44,674 bases of DNA from Porticoccaceae bacterium (GTDB lineage: Bacteria; Pseudomonadota; Gammaproteobacteria; Pseudomonadales; Porticoccaceae). Shown one piece after another: positions 32,209 through 41,942 of this stretch. The DNA lies in contig JANQKW010000145.1 in assembly GCA_028280905.1 (NCBI GenBank), forward strand, positions 1-44,674, in the 5' to 3' direction. Made by a program: the position numbers and the translations under genes. Position 1 is the first letter of the stretch; every line of letters begins with the position of its first letter. The notes under the pieces are model-generated. The model made no database searches. It had not been told where the DNA came from and worked only from the letters and a program-made list of their open reading frames with translations.

Positions 32209-32802
32209 ATGGCAGAGCGAACCGCAAAAGTCAGCCGCGATACGCTGGAAACCCAGATCACCGTTGAGGTCAACCTCGATGGCTCCGGAAAGGCCAGTTT
32301 CGCAACCGGTGTACCTTTTCTGGAGCATATGCTGGACCAGATTGCCCGCCACGGCATGATCGATCTGTCGGTCAACGCAGCGGGTGATACCCATATTGAC
32401 GATCACCACACGGTCGAGGATATCGGCATTACCCTGGGGCAGGCGATCAACAAGGCGCTCGGTGACAAAAAGGGCATTCGTCGCTATGGCCACGCGTATG
32501 TGCCGCTGGACGAGGCCCTCTCACGGGTAGTGATTGATTTCTCCGGCCGGCCGGGGCTGGTGATGAATGTCGATTTTACCCGGGGCAGGGTGGGTGACTT
32601 CGATGTGGACCTGGCAGGCGAATTCTTTCAGGGATTCGTCAATCACGCGCTGGTTACGCTGCATATCGATAATCTGCGGGGCACCAACACACACCACCAG
32701 ATAGAAACCGTATTCAAGGCGTTCGGCCGGGCGGTGCGAATGGCCGTTGAAGCGGATCCACGCATGAGCGGCGTGATGCCCTCCACCAAAGGGTCGCTTT
32801 AG
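32209..32802 (+). CDS. hisB: Imidazoleglycerol-phosphate dehydratase HisB
   Basis: The 197-residue single-domain enzyme catalyses the sixth step of histidine synthesis, dehydrating imidazoleglycerol phosphate. The metal-binding motifs are clear: [26 protein letters not shown] and NTHHQIE, each with the conserved His and Glu. It lacks the HAD phosphatase half seen in the enterobacterial HisB. GGAAG precedes the ATG. hisH and hisA follow on the same strand. Confidence 0.98.
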   Translation: MAERTAKVSRDTLETQITVEVNLDGSGKASFATGVPFLEHMLDQIARHGMIDLSVNAAGDTHIDDHHTVEDIGITLGQAINKALGDKKGIRRYGHAYVPLDEALSRVVIDFSGRPGLVMNVDFTRGRVGDFDVDLAGEFFQGFVNHALVTLHIDNLRGTNTHHQIETVFKAFGRAVRMAVEADPRMSGVMPSTKGSL

Positions 32803-32852
32803 GCCGCAAGTTTTAAGACGTCTTTATGTGTGTAACACGATGAGTACTCACC

Positions 32853-33503
<651 letters not shown>

Positions 33504-33518
33504 GGGAGTCAGGTAGAT

Positions 33519-34250
33519 TTGTTAATTATTCCGGCGATAGATTTAAAAGATGGCGAGTGCGTTCGCCTGCGCCAGGGTCGTATGGACGATTCCACGGTGT
33601 TTTCCAGTGACCCGGTGGCCATGGCCGGGCAGTGGGTGAATGCCGGCGCCAGGCGGCTGCACCTGGTGGATTTAAATGGCGCCTTCGCCGGGGAGCCGGT
33701 AAATGGCGAGGTGGTGAAGGCGATAGCCGGGGCCTACCCGGGTCTGCCCATTCAAATCGGCGGCGGTATTCGCAGTGGCGACACGATTGAAGCCTACCTG
33801 GGCGCCGGGGTCGACTATGTGATAATCGGCACCAAAGCGGTTAAGCAGCCGGAATTTGTCACCGAGATGTGTCGGCAGTTTCCGGGGCGCATTATTGTCG
33901 GGATAGACGCCAAAAACGGCAAGGTAGCCACCGACGGTTGGGCGGAGGTGACCGATGCTGTCGCGGTGGACCTGGCGCGGCGATTCGAAGCGGATGGCGT
34001 CAGCGCTATTGTCTACACGGATATCGACCGCGACGGCATGATGCAGGGGGTAAATGTAAACGCGACTGTCGCCATGGCTCAGGCGTCGTCCATTCCGGTT
34101 ATCGCCTCCGGGGGAATTACCGATATCAACGATATCAGAGCATTAAAAGAGGTAGCCGACCAGGGCATTTTAGGGGCGATTACCGGCCGCGCGATCTACG
34201 AGGGAACGCTGGATGTAGCGCAGGCGCAGTTACTCTGTGACAGCGCTTGA
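33519..34250 (+). CDS. hisA: Phosphoribosylformimino-ribotide isomerase HisA
   Basis: The 243-residue TIM-barrel enzyme opens the ribose ring of ProFAR in histidine synthesis. It has the first catalytic Asp in [14 protein letters not shown], the phosphate loop [10 protein letters not shown], the second Asp in [13 protein letters not shown], and IASGGI. The start is a TTG at 33519 with AGG upstream, since no ATG precedes the family's usual LIIPAIDL. Its end overlaps the end of the converging argF by 21 bp, so hisF is missing from its usual place. Confidence 0.97.
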   Translation: MLIIPAIDLKDGECVRLRQGRMDDSTVFSSDPVAMAGQWVNAGARRLHLVDLNGAFAGEPVNGEVVKAIAGAYPGLPIQIGGGIRSGDTIEAYLGAGVDYVIIGTKAVKQPEFVTEMCRQFPGRIIVGIDAKNGKVATDGWAEVTDAVAVDLARRFEADGVSAIVYTDIDRDGMMQGVNVNATVAMAQASSIPVIASGGITDINDIRALKEVADQGILGAITGRAIYEGTLDVAQAQLLCDSA

Positions 34251-35153
34251 AGGCCCAAATAAAAACTCCAACAGCGCCTTTTGCGCGTGCAGGCGGTTCT
34301 CGGCCTCATCCCAGACCACGGACCAGCGCGACTCCAGCATGGTATCGCTGATTTCCAGACCCCGATAAGCGGGCAGGCAGTGCATGAACAAGGCATCCTT
34401 GGCGGCGTTTTCCATAGCCGTCTCGTTGACCTGAAAGCCGCTGAATGATCGGATGCGCTGCTGTTTTTCCTCTTCCTGTCCCATCGAGGCCCAGGTATCG
34501 GTTACCACCAGGTCGGCGTTTTCAATGGCAACGCTGGGATCATGGGTGACGGTTACCCGGTCGGCGTTCTCCAACAGCAGCGCCTGGTCCGGTTCGTAAC
34601 CGACAGGGCAGGCCACGGAGAGTTGGAAATCCATCAGGGCTGAGGCATTGATATAGGAGTTGCACATATTGTTGCCATCGCCCACCCAGGCGACTTTGAT
34701 GCCCTCCATGGAGCCGCGGTGTTCGGTGTAGGTCTGGATATCCGCCAACAGCTGGCAGGGGTGGAAACTGTCGGTCAACGCGTTGATAACCGGCACCGAG
34801 GAGTAATCGGCAAAGCGCTCCAGCCGCTCGTGGCCGAAAGTGCGCACCATAATCACGTCCACCATACTGGAGATAATTCTGGCGGAATCCTCGATGGGCT
34901 CGCCCCGGCCGAGTTGGGTATCGTCGGGCGACAGAAAAATCGAGCTGCCGCCCAACTGCGCCATACCTGCTTCGAACGAGACGCGGGTGCGGGTGGAAGA
35001 CTTTTCAAAAATCATCGCCATCACCTTGCCTCTCAACGGGGCTTGTTCCGCGCCCTTGCGGCGGGCGTCCTTTAATTGGATGGCGCGGGCGACCAATTGC
35101 TTGAGTTCAATTTCGGATACATCCTGTAAGGAGAGGAAATGTCGGGTAGTCAT
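34230..35153 (-). CDS. argF: Ornithine carbamoyltransferase ArgF
   Basis: The 307-residue enzyme makes citrulline from ornithine and carbamoyl phosphate in arginine synthesis. It has the carbamoyl-phosphate loop SSTRTR, the second motif DSFHPCQ, and the ornithine-site loop HCLPAYRG. The start overlaps the stop of argD by 4 bp (ATGA), so the pair is translated together. The 3' end overlaps hisA on the opposite strand. Confidence 0.98.
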   Translation of the reverse strand: MTTRHFLSLQDVSEIELKQLVARAIQLKDARRKGAEQAPLRGKVMAMIFEKSSTRTRVSFEAGMAQLGGSSIFLSPDDTQLGRGEPIEDSARIISSMVDVIMVRTFGHERLERFADYSSVPVINALTDSFHPCQLLADIQTYTEHRGSMEGIKVAWVGDGNNMCNSYINASALMDFQLSVACPVGYEPDQALLLENADRVTVTHDPSVAIENADLVVTDTWASMGQEEEKQQRIRSFSGFQVNETAMENAAKDALFMHCLPAYRGLEISDTMLESRWSVVWDEAENRLHAQKALLEFLFGPSSAVTE

Positions 35154-36322
35154 GGTGTTTGTGCCTTTATGAGGTCTACCAGTACGCCGACCAAGCGGTC
35201 GAGTTGTTCGCGGGTAATAATTAACGGCGGCAACAATCGGATAACGCTACCCGCGGCAACATTAATCAGCACGCCTGCTTCGGCCGCTTTGTCCACAAGC
35301 TCGGGGCAATCTCTGTTCAGTTCGACACCTACCATCAACCCTTGTCCGCGGATGTCTGTAACGTTTTCGAGTTCCGTGAGTTCTTCCCGAAGCCGGCTGA
35401 GCAGATAGTCGCCCAACGCCGCGGCTTGCTCGCACAGGGATTGTTCGAGTAGGGTATCGACTACCGCCAGCGCCGTTTGGCAGGCCAGCGGATTGCCGCC
35501 GAATGTGGAACCGTGACTGCCGGGCTGCATTAACTCCGCTGCCTTCTCACCGGCCAGACAGGCGCCAATGGGCATGCCGTTGCCCAGCCCCTTGGCGGTG
35601 GTCAGCACGTCGGGCGTGATCCCCGAATGCTGGAAATTGAAGTATTTGCCGGTGCGGCCGTTGCCGGTCTGGATTTCGTCGAGCATCAACAGCCAGTCAT
35701 GTTGCTCGCAGAGCGCCGACAGGGCATTTAGGTAATCCGGCGCCGGGACATTAACGCCGCCTTCACCCTGGATGGGCTCGACCAACACCGCGGCGACATT
35801 GTTGTTGTTGGAGGCGATATTTTCGAGTGCCTCGAGATCGTTAAAAGGCGCCCGCACGAAGCCGTCGACCAGGGGTTCGAAGCCGGCCTGGACCTTCCTG
35901 TTGCCGGTGGCGCTCAAAGTGGCCAGGGTTCTTCCGTGAAAGGCGTTGTTCATTACGATAATGTTGGGCCGGTCGATACCCTTGCCGTGGCCGTGCAATC
36001 GCGCGATCTTGATGGCGGCTTCGTTGGCTTCCGCGCCCGAATTGCCAAAGAATACTTTGCTCATACCGGAAATATCGCGGAGCTTTTCGGCCAGCTTCTG
36101 CTGTGGGGCTATGCCGTAAAAGTTTGAGCAGTGCACCAGTTTGCCCGCCTGCTCGGTAATCGCGGCCGTGACCTTGGGGTGTGCATGTCCGAGACCGCAA
36201 ACCGCGATGCCCGAAAGCGCGTCCAGATATTTTTTACCCTGGGTATCCCAAACCCACGCGCCTTCACCTCTGTCGAGGCAAATTTTTCGGACGCCGTAAG
36301 TGTTCATTAGTGCTGATGTCAT
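35150..36322 (-). CDS. argD: Acetylornithine aminotransferase ArgD
   Basis: The 390-residue class III PLP aminotransferase converts N-acetylglutamate semialdehyde to acetylornithine. It has the PLP contacts [16 protein letters not shown] and [14 protein letters not shown], and the Schiff-base Lys in TTAKGLGNG. The start at 36322 ([10 protein letters not shown]) matches the family length; an upstream in-frame GTG would add 36 unrelated residues. It is the first gene of an argD-argF operon. Confidence 0.95.
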   Translation of the reverse strand: MTSALMNTYGVRKICLDRGEGAWVWDTQGKKYLDALSGIAVCGLGHAHPKVTAAITEQAGKLVHCSNFYGIAPQQKLAEKLRDISGMSKVFFGNSGAEANEAAIKIARLHGHGKGIDRPNIIVMNNAFHGRTLATLSATGNRKVQAGFEPLVDGFVRAPFNDLEALENIASNNNNVAAVLVEPIQGEGGVNVPAPDYLNALSALCEQHDWLLMLDEIQTGNGRTGKYFNFQHSGITPDVLTTAKGLGNGMPIGACLAGEKAAELMQPGSHGSTFGGNPLACQTALAVVDTLLEQSLCEQAAALGDYLLSRLREELTELENVTDIRGQGLMVGVELNRDCPELVDKAAEAGVLINVAAGSVIRLLPPLIITREQLDRLVGVLVDLIKAQTP

Positions 36323-36635
36323 GGTTGCCTGGTTGTTTTTCGCGAGTTCAAAACGAAAAACAGGCAGCGCCTGTGGTCCGTTAATGCACCCGCTGCCTGT
36401 TACGTAATCGGTCAACCATATTAAAACCAAATTCCGCTATTGGCAATCCACCCTTGTCAGGCTCTACAGCCGGAGGCGCCTACCTATTTTTGCGGCTCCC
36501 GCTGGTAATGCGCCTGTGATGCACCAGGCCCGGAAACCATTGAGGGCGAGGATTATCATTGGCAGCGCGGTTTGCGTAACGCGGCAGAACGGTTAAAATG
36601 TCCCACCTTTCCAGTCGAGTATTTTGGTTAATGTT
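36323..36635. other. Divergent intergenic region argD / grxD
   Basis: The 313 bp separate two divergent genes and must hold both promoters. I cannot place an ArgR box or consensus promoter with confidence. A short GC-rich inverted repeat is present near 36505-36530. Confidence 0.4.
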
Positions 36636-36959
36636 ATGGATGTGATAGATACGATTCGTGAGCAGGTTGAAAACAACCCGATCATTCTCTATATGAAAGG
36701 CTCCCCCAATCAGCCGCAGTGTGGTTTTTCAGCGCAGACCGTACAGGCGTTGATGGCGTGCGGCGAGAGGTTTGCCTACGTGGATGTGCTGTCGAACCCC
36801 GAAATCAGGGCCAACCTTCCCAAGTTCGCCAACTGGCCGACTTTTCCGCAGCTTTGGATAAACGGTGAGTTGATCGGTGGCTGTGACATAGTGACCGAGA
36901 TGCACCAGAACGGCGAGCTGAAGCAGTTGATTAACGAGGTGGTCGGCAGCGCTGAATAG
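36636..36959 (+). CDS. grxD: Monothiol glutaredoxin Grx4
   Basis: The 107-residue protein is a CGFS-type glutaredoxin. It has the glutathione/iron-sulfur motif PQCGFSAQTV (Cys near residue 30), the WPTFPQLWINGELIGGCDI block and the usual C-terminal helix. Such proteins carry [2Fe-2S] clusters, often together with BolA. The ATG at 36636 is preferred; a TTG four codons upstream is also possible. The peroxiredoxin gene follows 151 bp downstream. Confidence 0.96.
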   Translation: MDVIDTIREQVENNPIILYMKGSPNQPQCGFSAQTVQALMACGERFAYVDVLSNPEIRANLPKFANWPTFPQLWINGELIGGCDIVTEMHQNGELKQLINEVVGSAE

Positions 36960-37110
36960 TAGGTCAGATGATCGCTTCCGCTATTAACGCTATAGTAAAA
37001 ATAAATTATATCTTCCGAGGCGGTTAAATTAAACTAACATAGTTTTGTCCGCTCAGTGTTTCTGTGCGATTAACCTTCAACCCAAATATCAAATAGTTAA
37101 GGAGACTGGA

Positions 37111-37713
37111 ATGGGTGTTTTAGTTGGAAAATCCGCCCCCGATTTTACCGCCGCTGCAGTGTTGGCTGATGGCGAGATTGTCGATTCTTTTAATTTTGCC
37201 GAGGCGACCAAAGACAAGAAAACCGTAGTTTTCTTTTATCCTCTGGACTTTACTTTTGTCTGCCCGTCTGAGTTGATTGCCTTTGACAAGCGCTACAATG
37301 ACTTTAAGGAGCGCGGCGTGGAAGTCATAGGTGTATCTATTGATTCTCAGTTTACCCACAACGCCTGGCGCAATACGCCCGTTAGCGAAGGCGGTATTGG
37401 TCCGGTGAGGTACACGCTGGTGGCGGATACCAAACACGAGATCTGCCAGGCCTACGATGTGGAGTCAGCAGGTGGTGTGGCGTTCCGTGGTTCATTCCTG
37501 ATAGATGAGGAAGGCGTGGTCCGCCATCAGGTTATCAATGATCTCCCATTGGGTCGGGATATTGACGAAATGCTGCGGGTCGTAGATGCCCTGAATTTCC
37601 ATCAGCAGCACGGCGAAGTGTGTCCGGCGGGCTGGAACAAGGGCGACAAGGGCATGACCGCATCACCGGATGGTGTGGCGTCTTACCTGGCGGAAAATGC
37701 CGAGGCGCTTTAG
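37111..37713 (+). CDS. Typical 2-Cys peroxiredoxin (AhpC/Prx1 type)
   Basis: The 200-residue protein reduces hydrogen peroxide and organic peroxides. The peroxidatic Cys lies in DFTFVCPSELIAF and the resolving Cys in GEVCPAGWNKGDKGM. The C-terminal extension seen in sensitive Prx1-type members is present. AAGGAG lies before the ATG at 37111, so the longer in-frame start at 37045 is rejected. A strong terminator follows. Confidence 0.96.
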   Translation: MGVLVGKSAPDFTAAAVLADGEIVDSFNFAEATKDKKTVVFFYPLDFTFVCPSELIAFDKRYNDFKERGVEVIGVSIDSQFTHNAWRNTPVSEGGIGPVRYTLVADTKHEICQAYDVESAGGVAFRGSFLIDEEGVVRHQVINDLPLGRDIDEMLRVVDALNFHQQHGEVCPAGWNKGDKGMTASPDGVASYLAENAEAL

Positions 37714-37733
37714 CCTTAAGTTGCATCGCAATG

Positions 37734-37761
37734 AAAAACCGCAGTTTTTACTGCGGTTTTT
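37734..37761. terminator. Bidirectional rho-independent terminator
   Basis: AAAAACCGCAGT and ACTGCGGTTTTT form a perfect 12-bp stem with a TTTT loop, followed by more T on the + strand and preceded by A on the other. It lies between the convergent peroxiredoxin and RND genes and should serve both. Confidence 0.93.
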
Positions 37762-37769
37762 TTTGCCTG

Positions 37770-40700
37770 TTAGGCGTTGTCGTAGTCTTTAAAGCTAACC
37801 CGAAACAGCAGCGCGTAGAGAACCGGCACGACCAGCAGCGTCAAAAGGGTCGCAAACGCCAGGCCAAAAATAATGGCGATGGCCATGGGTTTGAACATGG
37901 CCGTGCCACCCCACCACAGCGGCATCATACCCAGTACGGTGGTTGCGGTAGTTAGCAGTATCGGCCGCAGTCGCTGCTGACAGGCGTCGATAATGGCTTG
38001 TGTCTGGGATTTGCCGAGTTCTTCAATTTCAATCTTGATGCGGTCAATTAACACGATGGCGTTGTTTATAATGATGCCCGCCAGCGAAATAATACCGAGG
38101 ATAGTAAAAAACCCAAAAGAGGAGCGCGCCACCAGCAGCCCGAAGGTCACGCCAACCAGCCCCAGTGGGATAGTCGCCAAGATGATAATCGGGCGCCGAA
38201 TCGAGTTAAACTGTGCGACCAGCAGCATCAGAATCACCATAAACGCTACCGGCAGTTTTTCCGCGATTGATTGATTGGCGTCGCCCGAGGTTTCCGATTC
38301 CCCGCCTGCCTCGTATTTGTAACCCGCGGGCCATTTAGCGCTGCTGCTGTCAAGCCACGGATAGAGTATGTTGTTCACCTCTGTTGCGGTTACGCCATCC
38401 TGCAACTGCACTTTCAGCGTTAGCGTGCGCTCGCGGTCGCGGCGCTCGATTTGTCCGGGTTCGAAAACCAGGCGGACATCGGCTACCTGCTTCAATGGCA
38501 CACGGTTACCCGAGGACTGGGCGTAGATGCTCATCCCGTCCAGCTTGCCGATATCCTCGCGGTCCGCTGCCACAGTGCGCAGTTTCACTGGAATAAGTTT
38601 GTCTTCCTCGCGGTACTGGGTAAGCTCTATGCCGGCCAGGCTGGTGCGCAGGGAATAGGCGACATCCTCACTGGTCACACCGGCGCGTCGGGCGCGTTCC
38701 TGGTTTACCTCAACTAACAGCTTTTTGGTCTGCAGGCCCCAGGTGTTTTTTACCGAGGTGACGCCGGGAATGCTGTAAAGCTGCTGGGTTACCTGGTCGG
38801 CCATTCGATAAAGTTGGTCGACGTCTTTGCCGGACAGGCGAATTTGTATCGGGTAGCCGACCGGGGGGCCGTTTTCCAGCCGCGACAATTGCACCGCCAG
38901 ATCGGGGAATTCGGCTTGCACAAAGGCTTCAATGCCGGCGATTACCTCTTCGACCTTCGAGCCGTCGACCGTGTTGCCAACCAGAAACGAGTTGGCGGCA
39001 TTCGGGTTGGGTGGGTCCAGGCCCAGCGTAAATCGCGGCCCGCCCTCGCCGACGAAGGTCATCCAGTTGGCAATAATAGGCCGGCCCTCCGTAGGTCGGT
39101 AGTAGTTGCGGTCGATATATTCATCGATTGCGGCCACGACCTGTTCACTGGCCTCGATCGACGTGCCCAGCGGCAACTCCAGTTTGCCGGTAAATACCGG
39201 ATCCTGAGACGGCGCGATAAAAATTTGCGGCACCAGTTTCATGCCCTGCATAGCGATAATAAACACAGCTGCCACCGCCAGCATGAAAAGCAGGCGATTG
39301 CGCAAGGATACCAGTAAGACACCGCGATACAGTGCGTACCAGCGCCCGTTAAACATCTCGTCGCCCGCGCTGTGCTTCTGCTCCACCTTAAGCGCGAGGG
39401 TAGTCAGCATAGGGATAAACGTCATCGCCAGCAGCCATGAAATCAGCAGCGAGATGCCCACCACGTAGAAGATATCGGCGGTATACTCGCCCACCGCGGA
39501 CTCGGCCAGGCCGATCGGCATGAATGCAGCCGCGGTGGTCAGGGAGGAAACCAGTAAGGGGGTTTTGAGTTCCCTGCCCGACTCAATTGCCGCCGCCGTC
39601 GCGGCCATGCCGCCCTCCCTTTTCAATAACACCGATTCCACCATCACGATGGCGTTGTCCACCAGCAACCCCAGCGAAATAATCAGCGCGGCCAGGGAAA
39701 TCTGATTGACGGTGATACCAAACTGCTGCATCACAAAGAATGTAATAATCATGGTGGTGGGAATCAGCGACGCCACCACCGTTCCGGTGCGCAGCCCGAG
39801 GAATGCCACGGTTACCAGCACCACTATCAGAACTGCCTGCAGCAGGCTGGAGACAAAATTGTCAACACTTCGCCTGACCAGGTCCGCCTGAAACCAGATC
39901 TTTTCCAGGCTGACACCCCAGGGATAACCCGCCTCGATTTCGGGAATCAGCCTGCTCAGCTGGTCTCCCAGCTTGAGAATATCACCGCCTTCGCGCATCG
40001 AAATCGCCAGCGCCAGCGTGGGTTGGCCGTTGACCCGGGCGACGCTGTCGGGTGGGTCCACATAGTCGCGGAACACGTGGGCGATATCCCCGAGGTAGGC
40101 CAGCCCGCCGTCCGGAAGTTCCAGTACGGTGCGGCGCAAATCCTCCACGGATTCGAAGTTGCCGGTGGGCTCAAGCGTAATACGTTCGCGGCCGTTGACG
40201 ATATTGCCGCCCGACGACAGTATGTTGACGCCGCGCAATACGCTGCCCAGTTGCTGCGGAGATAAACCCAACTCGGTCAGGCGGGCGTTGTTGTATTCCA
40301 CGAAGATCACTTCGTCTTGCGCGCCGTGGATGGTGACCTTGGCGACATCGGATTCCTTGAGTAACCGGTCGCGAATTTCGTCCGCCACAGCCTTCAATTC
40401 GGCGTAGTTGTAGCCCTCGCCCGCCAGCGTATAGACACTGCCGAATACATCGCCGAATTCATCGTTGACATGGGGGCCGTCGACACCGTCCGGCAGTTCC
40501 CGAGACACGTCTTCCACCTTGCGCCGCATGTCGTCGAAGATCGGGCGCATCGCCTTGTAGCTCTCTTTGAACTGGACATTGATAATGGAAATGCCGGTGC
40601 GGGACTCACTGACGATATGGTCCACTTCGGGCATCTCCTGAACTTTCTCCTCGATCTTATCCGCCACCAGTTGTTCCATGCGCTCTGGCGAAGCGCCCGG

Positions 40701-40853
40701 CAGCCGCGTGGTAATAACCGCGGTGCGGACGATAAAGCCGGGATCCTGGGCCTTGGGTAGATTCCAGTACGCCAGCATACCCGCCACAAACAGCATAAAC
40801 ACCAGCACCAGGGTAATGCGGTTTTTATCGATCGCAAATCCGGTCAGGCTCAC
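37770..40853 (-). CDS. RND family efflux pump, inner-membrane permease
   Basis: The 1027-residue protein has the standard RND layout: a first membrane helix (ITLVLVFMLFVAGMLAYW), a large periplasmic loop, six helices, a second loop and six more helices. The proton-relay segment in helix 4 reads GLLVDNAIVMVE, so the first Asp is kept while the second is Asn, as in several non-AcrB subgroups. The final helices contain GIIINNAIVLIDRI. It pumps hydrophobic or organic compounds out through a TolC channel; the substrate is unknown. Its start overlaps the adaptor gene by 4 bp. Confidence 0.95.
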   Translation of the reverse strand: MSLTGFAIDKNRITLVLVFMLFVAGMLAYWNLPKAQDPGFIVRTAVITTRLPGASPERMEQLVADKIEEKVQEMPEVDHIVSESRTGISIINVQFKESYKAMRPIFDDMRRKVEDVSRELPDGVDGPHVNDEFGDVFGSVYTLAGEGYNYAELKAVADEIRDRLLKESDVAKVTIHGAQDEVIFVEYNNARLTELGLSPQQLGSVLRGVNILSSGGNIVNGRERITLEPTGNFESVEDLRRTVLELPDGGLAYLGDIAHVFRDYVDPPDSVARVNGQPTLALAISMREGGDILKLGDQLSRLIPEIEAGYPWGVSLEKIWFQADLVRRSVDNFVSSLLQAVLIVVLVTVAFLGLRTGTVVASLIPTTMIITFFVMQQFGITVNQISLAALIISLGLLVDNAIVMVESVLLKREGGMAATAAAIESGRELKTPLLVSSLTTAAAFMPIGLAESAVGEYTADIFYVVGISLLISWLLAMTFIPMLTTLALKVEQKHSAGDEMFNGRWYALYRGVLLVSLRNRLLFMLAVAAVFIIAMQGMKLVPQIFIAPSQDPVFTGKLELPLGTSIEASEQVVAAIDEYIDRNYYRPTEGRPIIANWMTFVGEGGPRFTLGLDPPNPNAANSFLVGNTVDGSKVEEVIAGIEAFVQAEFPDLAVQLSRLENGPPVGYPIQIRLSGKDVDQLYRMADQVTQQLYSIPGVTSVKNTWGLQTKKLLVEVNQERARRAGVTSEDVAYSLRTSLAGIELTQYREEDKLIPVKLRTVAADREDIGKLDGMSIYAQSSGNRVPLKQVADVRLVFEPGQIERRDRERTLTLKVQLQDGVTATEVNNILYPWLDSSSAKWPAGYKYEAGGESETSGDANQSIAEKLPVAFMVILMLLVAQFNSIRRPIIILATIPLGLVGVTFGLLVARSSFGFFTILGIISLAGIIINNAIVLIDRIKIEIEELGKSQTQAIIDACQQRLRPILLTTATTVLGMMPLWWGGTAMFKPMAIAIIFGLAFATLLTLLVVPVLYALLFRVSFKDYDNA

Positions 40854-41938
40854 GGCAACAATACCCTTTGGCCGTCGCGGATCACGGTGACCCCCGCTGT
40901 AACCACTCGGTCACCGCTCGCTAATCCTTCCAGCACTTCCATGCCTTGGTCGGTCAGTTCCCCCAGGCGCACGGTTTTGCGGCGCACCGTGGCCTGGCCA
41001 TCCCGTTGCGCCGGATCCGCGATATAAACAAACGGACCCTCGACATCGTTGATCACCGCCGACAGTGGCACCAGATGGGCCTCCCGCCCGGTTTCTGAGG
41101 CAAACGCGAAGGTAACTTTCGCCGCCAGTCCCGAGCGCAGCGCCGGGTCGGGTTTGTCCAGCTTTACGGATACCGGAAAGGTTGCTGAAACGCCGGATGA
41201 CGAGATGCCCACTTCGAATACGTGCCCCTCGAATACCCTGCCGGGCACGGCGTCGAACAGCACTTCCACCGGCATATCCTGTTTAATTGCGGCGATCAGG
41301 CTTTCGGGCACGTCTATCGCCACTTCCAGGTCGCTGCCGCAATTCACCTGGGCAATCTGGGTACCGGCATTCACATTTTCGTTGACTTCCACCGACAATG
41401 CCGCGATAGAGCAGTCGATATCCACCGTCAATCGGGTATAGGAGAGGTTCAGCCCTGCCAGCTCCAGCGCTTTTTCGGCGGCGCTTTGCTGCGCCCTGGC
41501 GGATTCGGCGTTGGCCCGGGCACTGTCCAGGTCATTGCGGGAGGCGTTGTAGTTTTCATAGAGTCCCCTGGTTCGCTCATAGTTCGCCTGGGCATTGCGC
41601 GCATTGGCCTGGGCCTGTACCAGCGAGGCTTTGGACTGTTGCACTTGCAGCTCATATTGCGAAGGGTCCAGGCGCGCCAGCAGGTCGCCCTTTCTCAGTA
41701 GATCGCCCACCTGTACCGGCAATTCCACGACGGTTCCCGGAACCTGGAAACTGAGCCTGGTCTCGTGGGCTGATCTGCTGCTGCCTGAAAAGGTCCGAGA
41801 TCGGAAGGCGGCCGGGTCGCCCACCACCACGTAGCGGACCGGCCTAAGTTGGGCTTCGGCCTCCAGTTGCTCATTTTCGCAACCCTGATTCAGCAGCAGC
41901 GACATCAATATGCCGGCAGCCGTAATAAAACGCTTCAT
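40850..41938 (-). CDS. RND efflux periplasmic adaptor (membrane fusion protein)
   Basis: The 362-residue protein has an N-terminal signal with Cys 20 (LNQGC), suggesting a lipoprotein with an unusual lipobox. A lipoyl-like half (VVELPVQVGDLLRKGDLLARLDPSQYE), a coiled-coil hairpin (about residues 85-150), and barrel domains follow. This is the HlyD/AcrA-type adaptor layout. The start at 41938 has GGGGAG before it. It lies 4 bp after the outer-membrane gene and overlaps the permease gene. Confidence 0.93.
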   Translation of the reverse strand: MKRFITAAGILMSLLLNQGCENEQLEAEAQLRPVRYVVVGDPAAFRSRTFSGSSRSAHETRLSFQVPGTVVELPVQVGDLLRKGDLLARLDPSQYELQVQQSKASLVQAQANARNAQANYERTRGLYENYNASRNDLDSARANAESARAQQSAAEKALELAGLNLSYTRLTVDIDCSIAALSVEVNENVNAGTQIAQVNCGSDLEVAIDVPESLIAAIKQDMPVEVLFDAVPGRVFEGHVFEVGISSSGVSATFPVSVKLDKPDPALRSGLAAKVTFAFASETGREAHLVPLSAVINDVEGPFVYIADPAQRDGQATVRRKTVRLGELTDQGMEVLEGLASGDRVVTAGVTVIRDGQRVLLP

Positions 41939-41942
41939 TCTT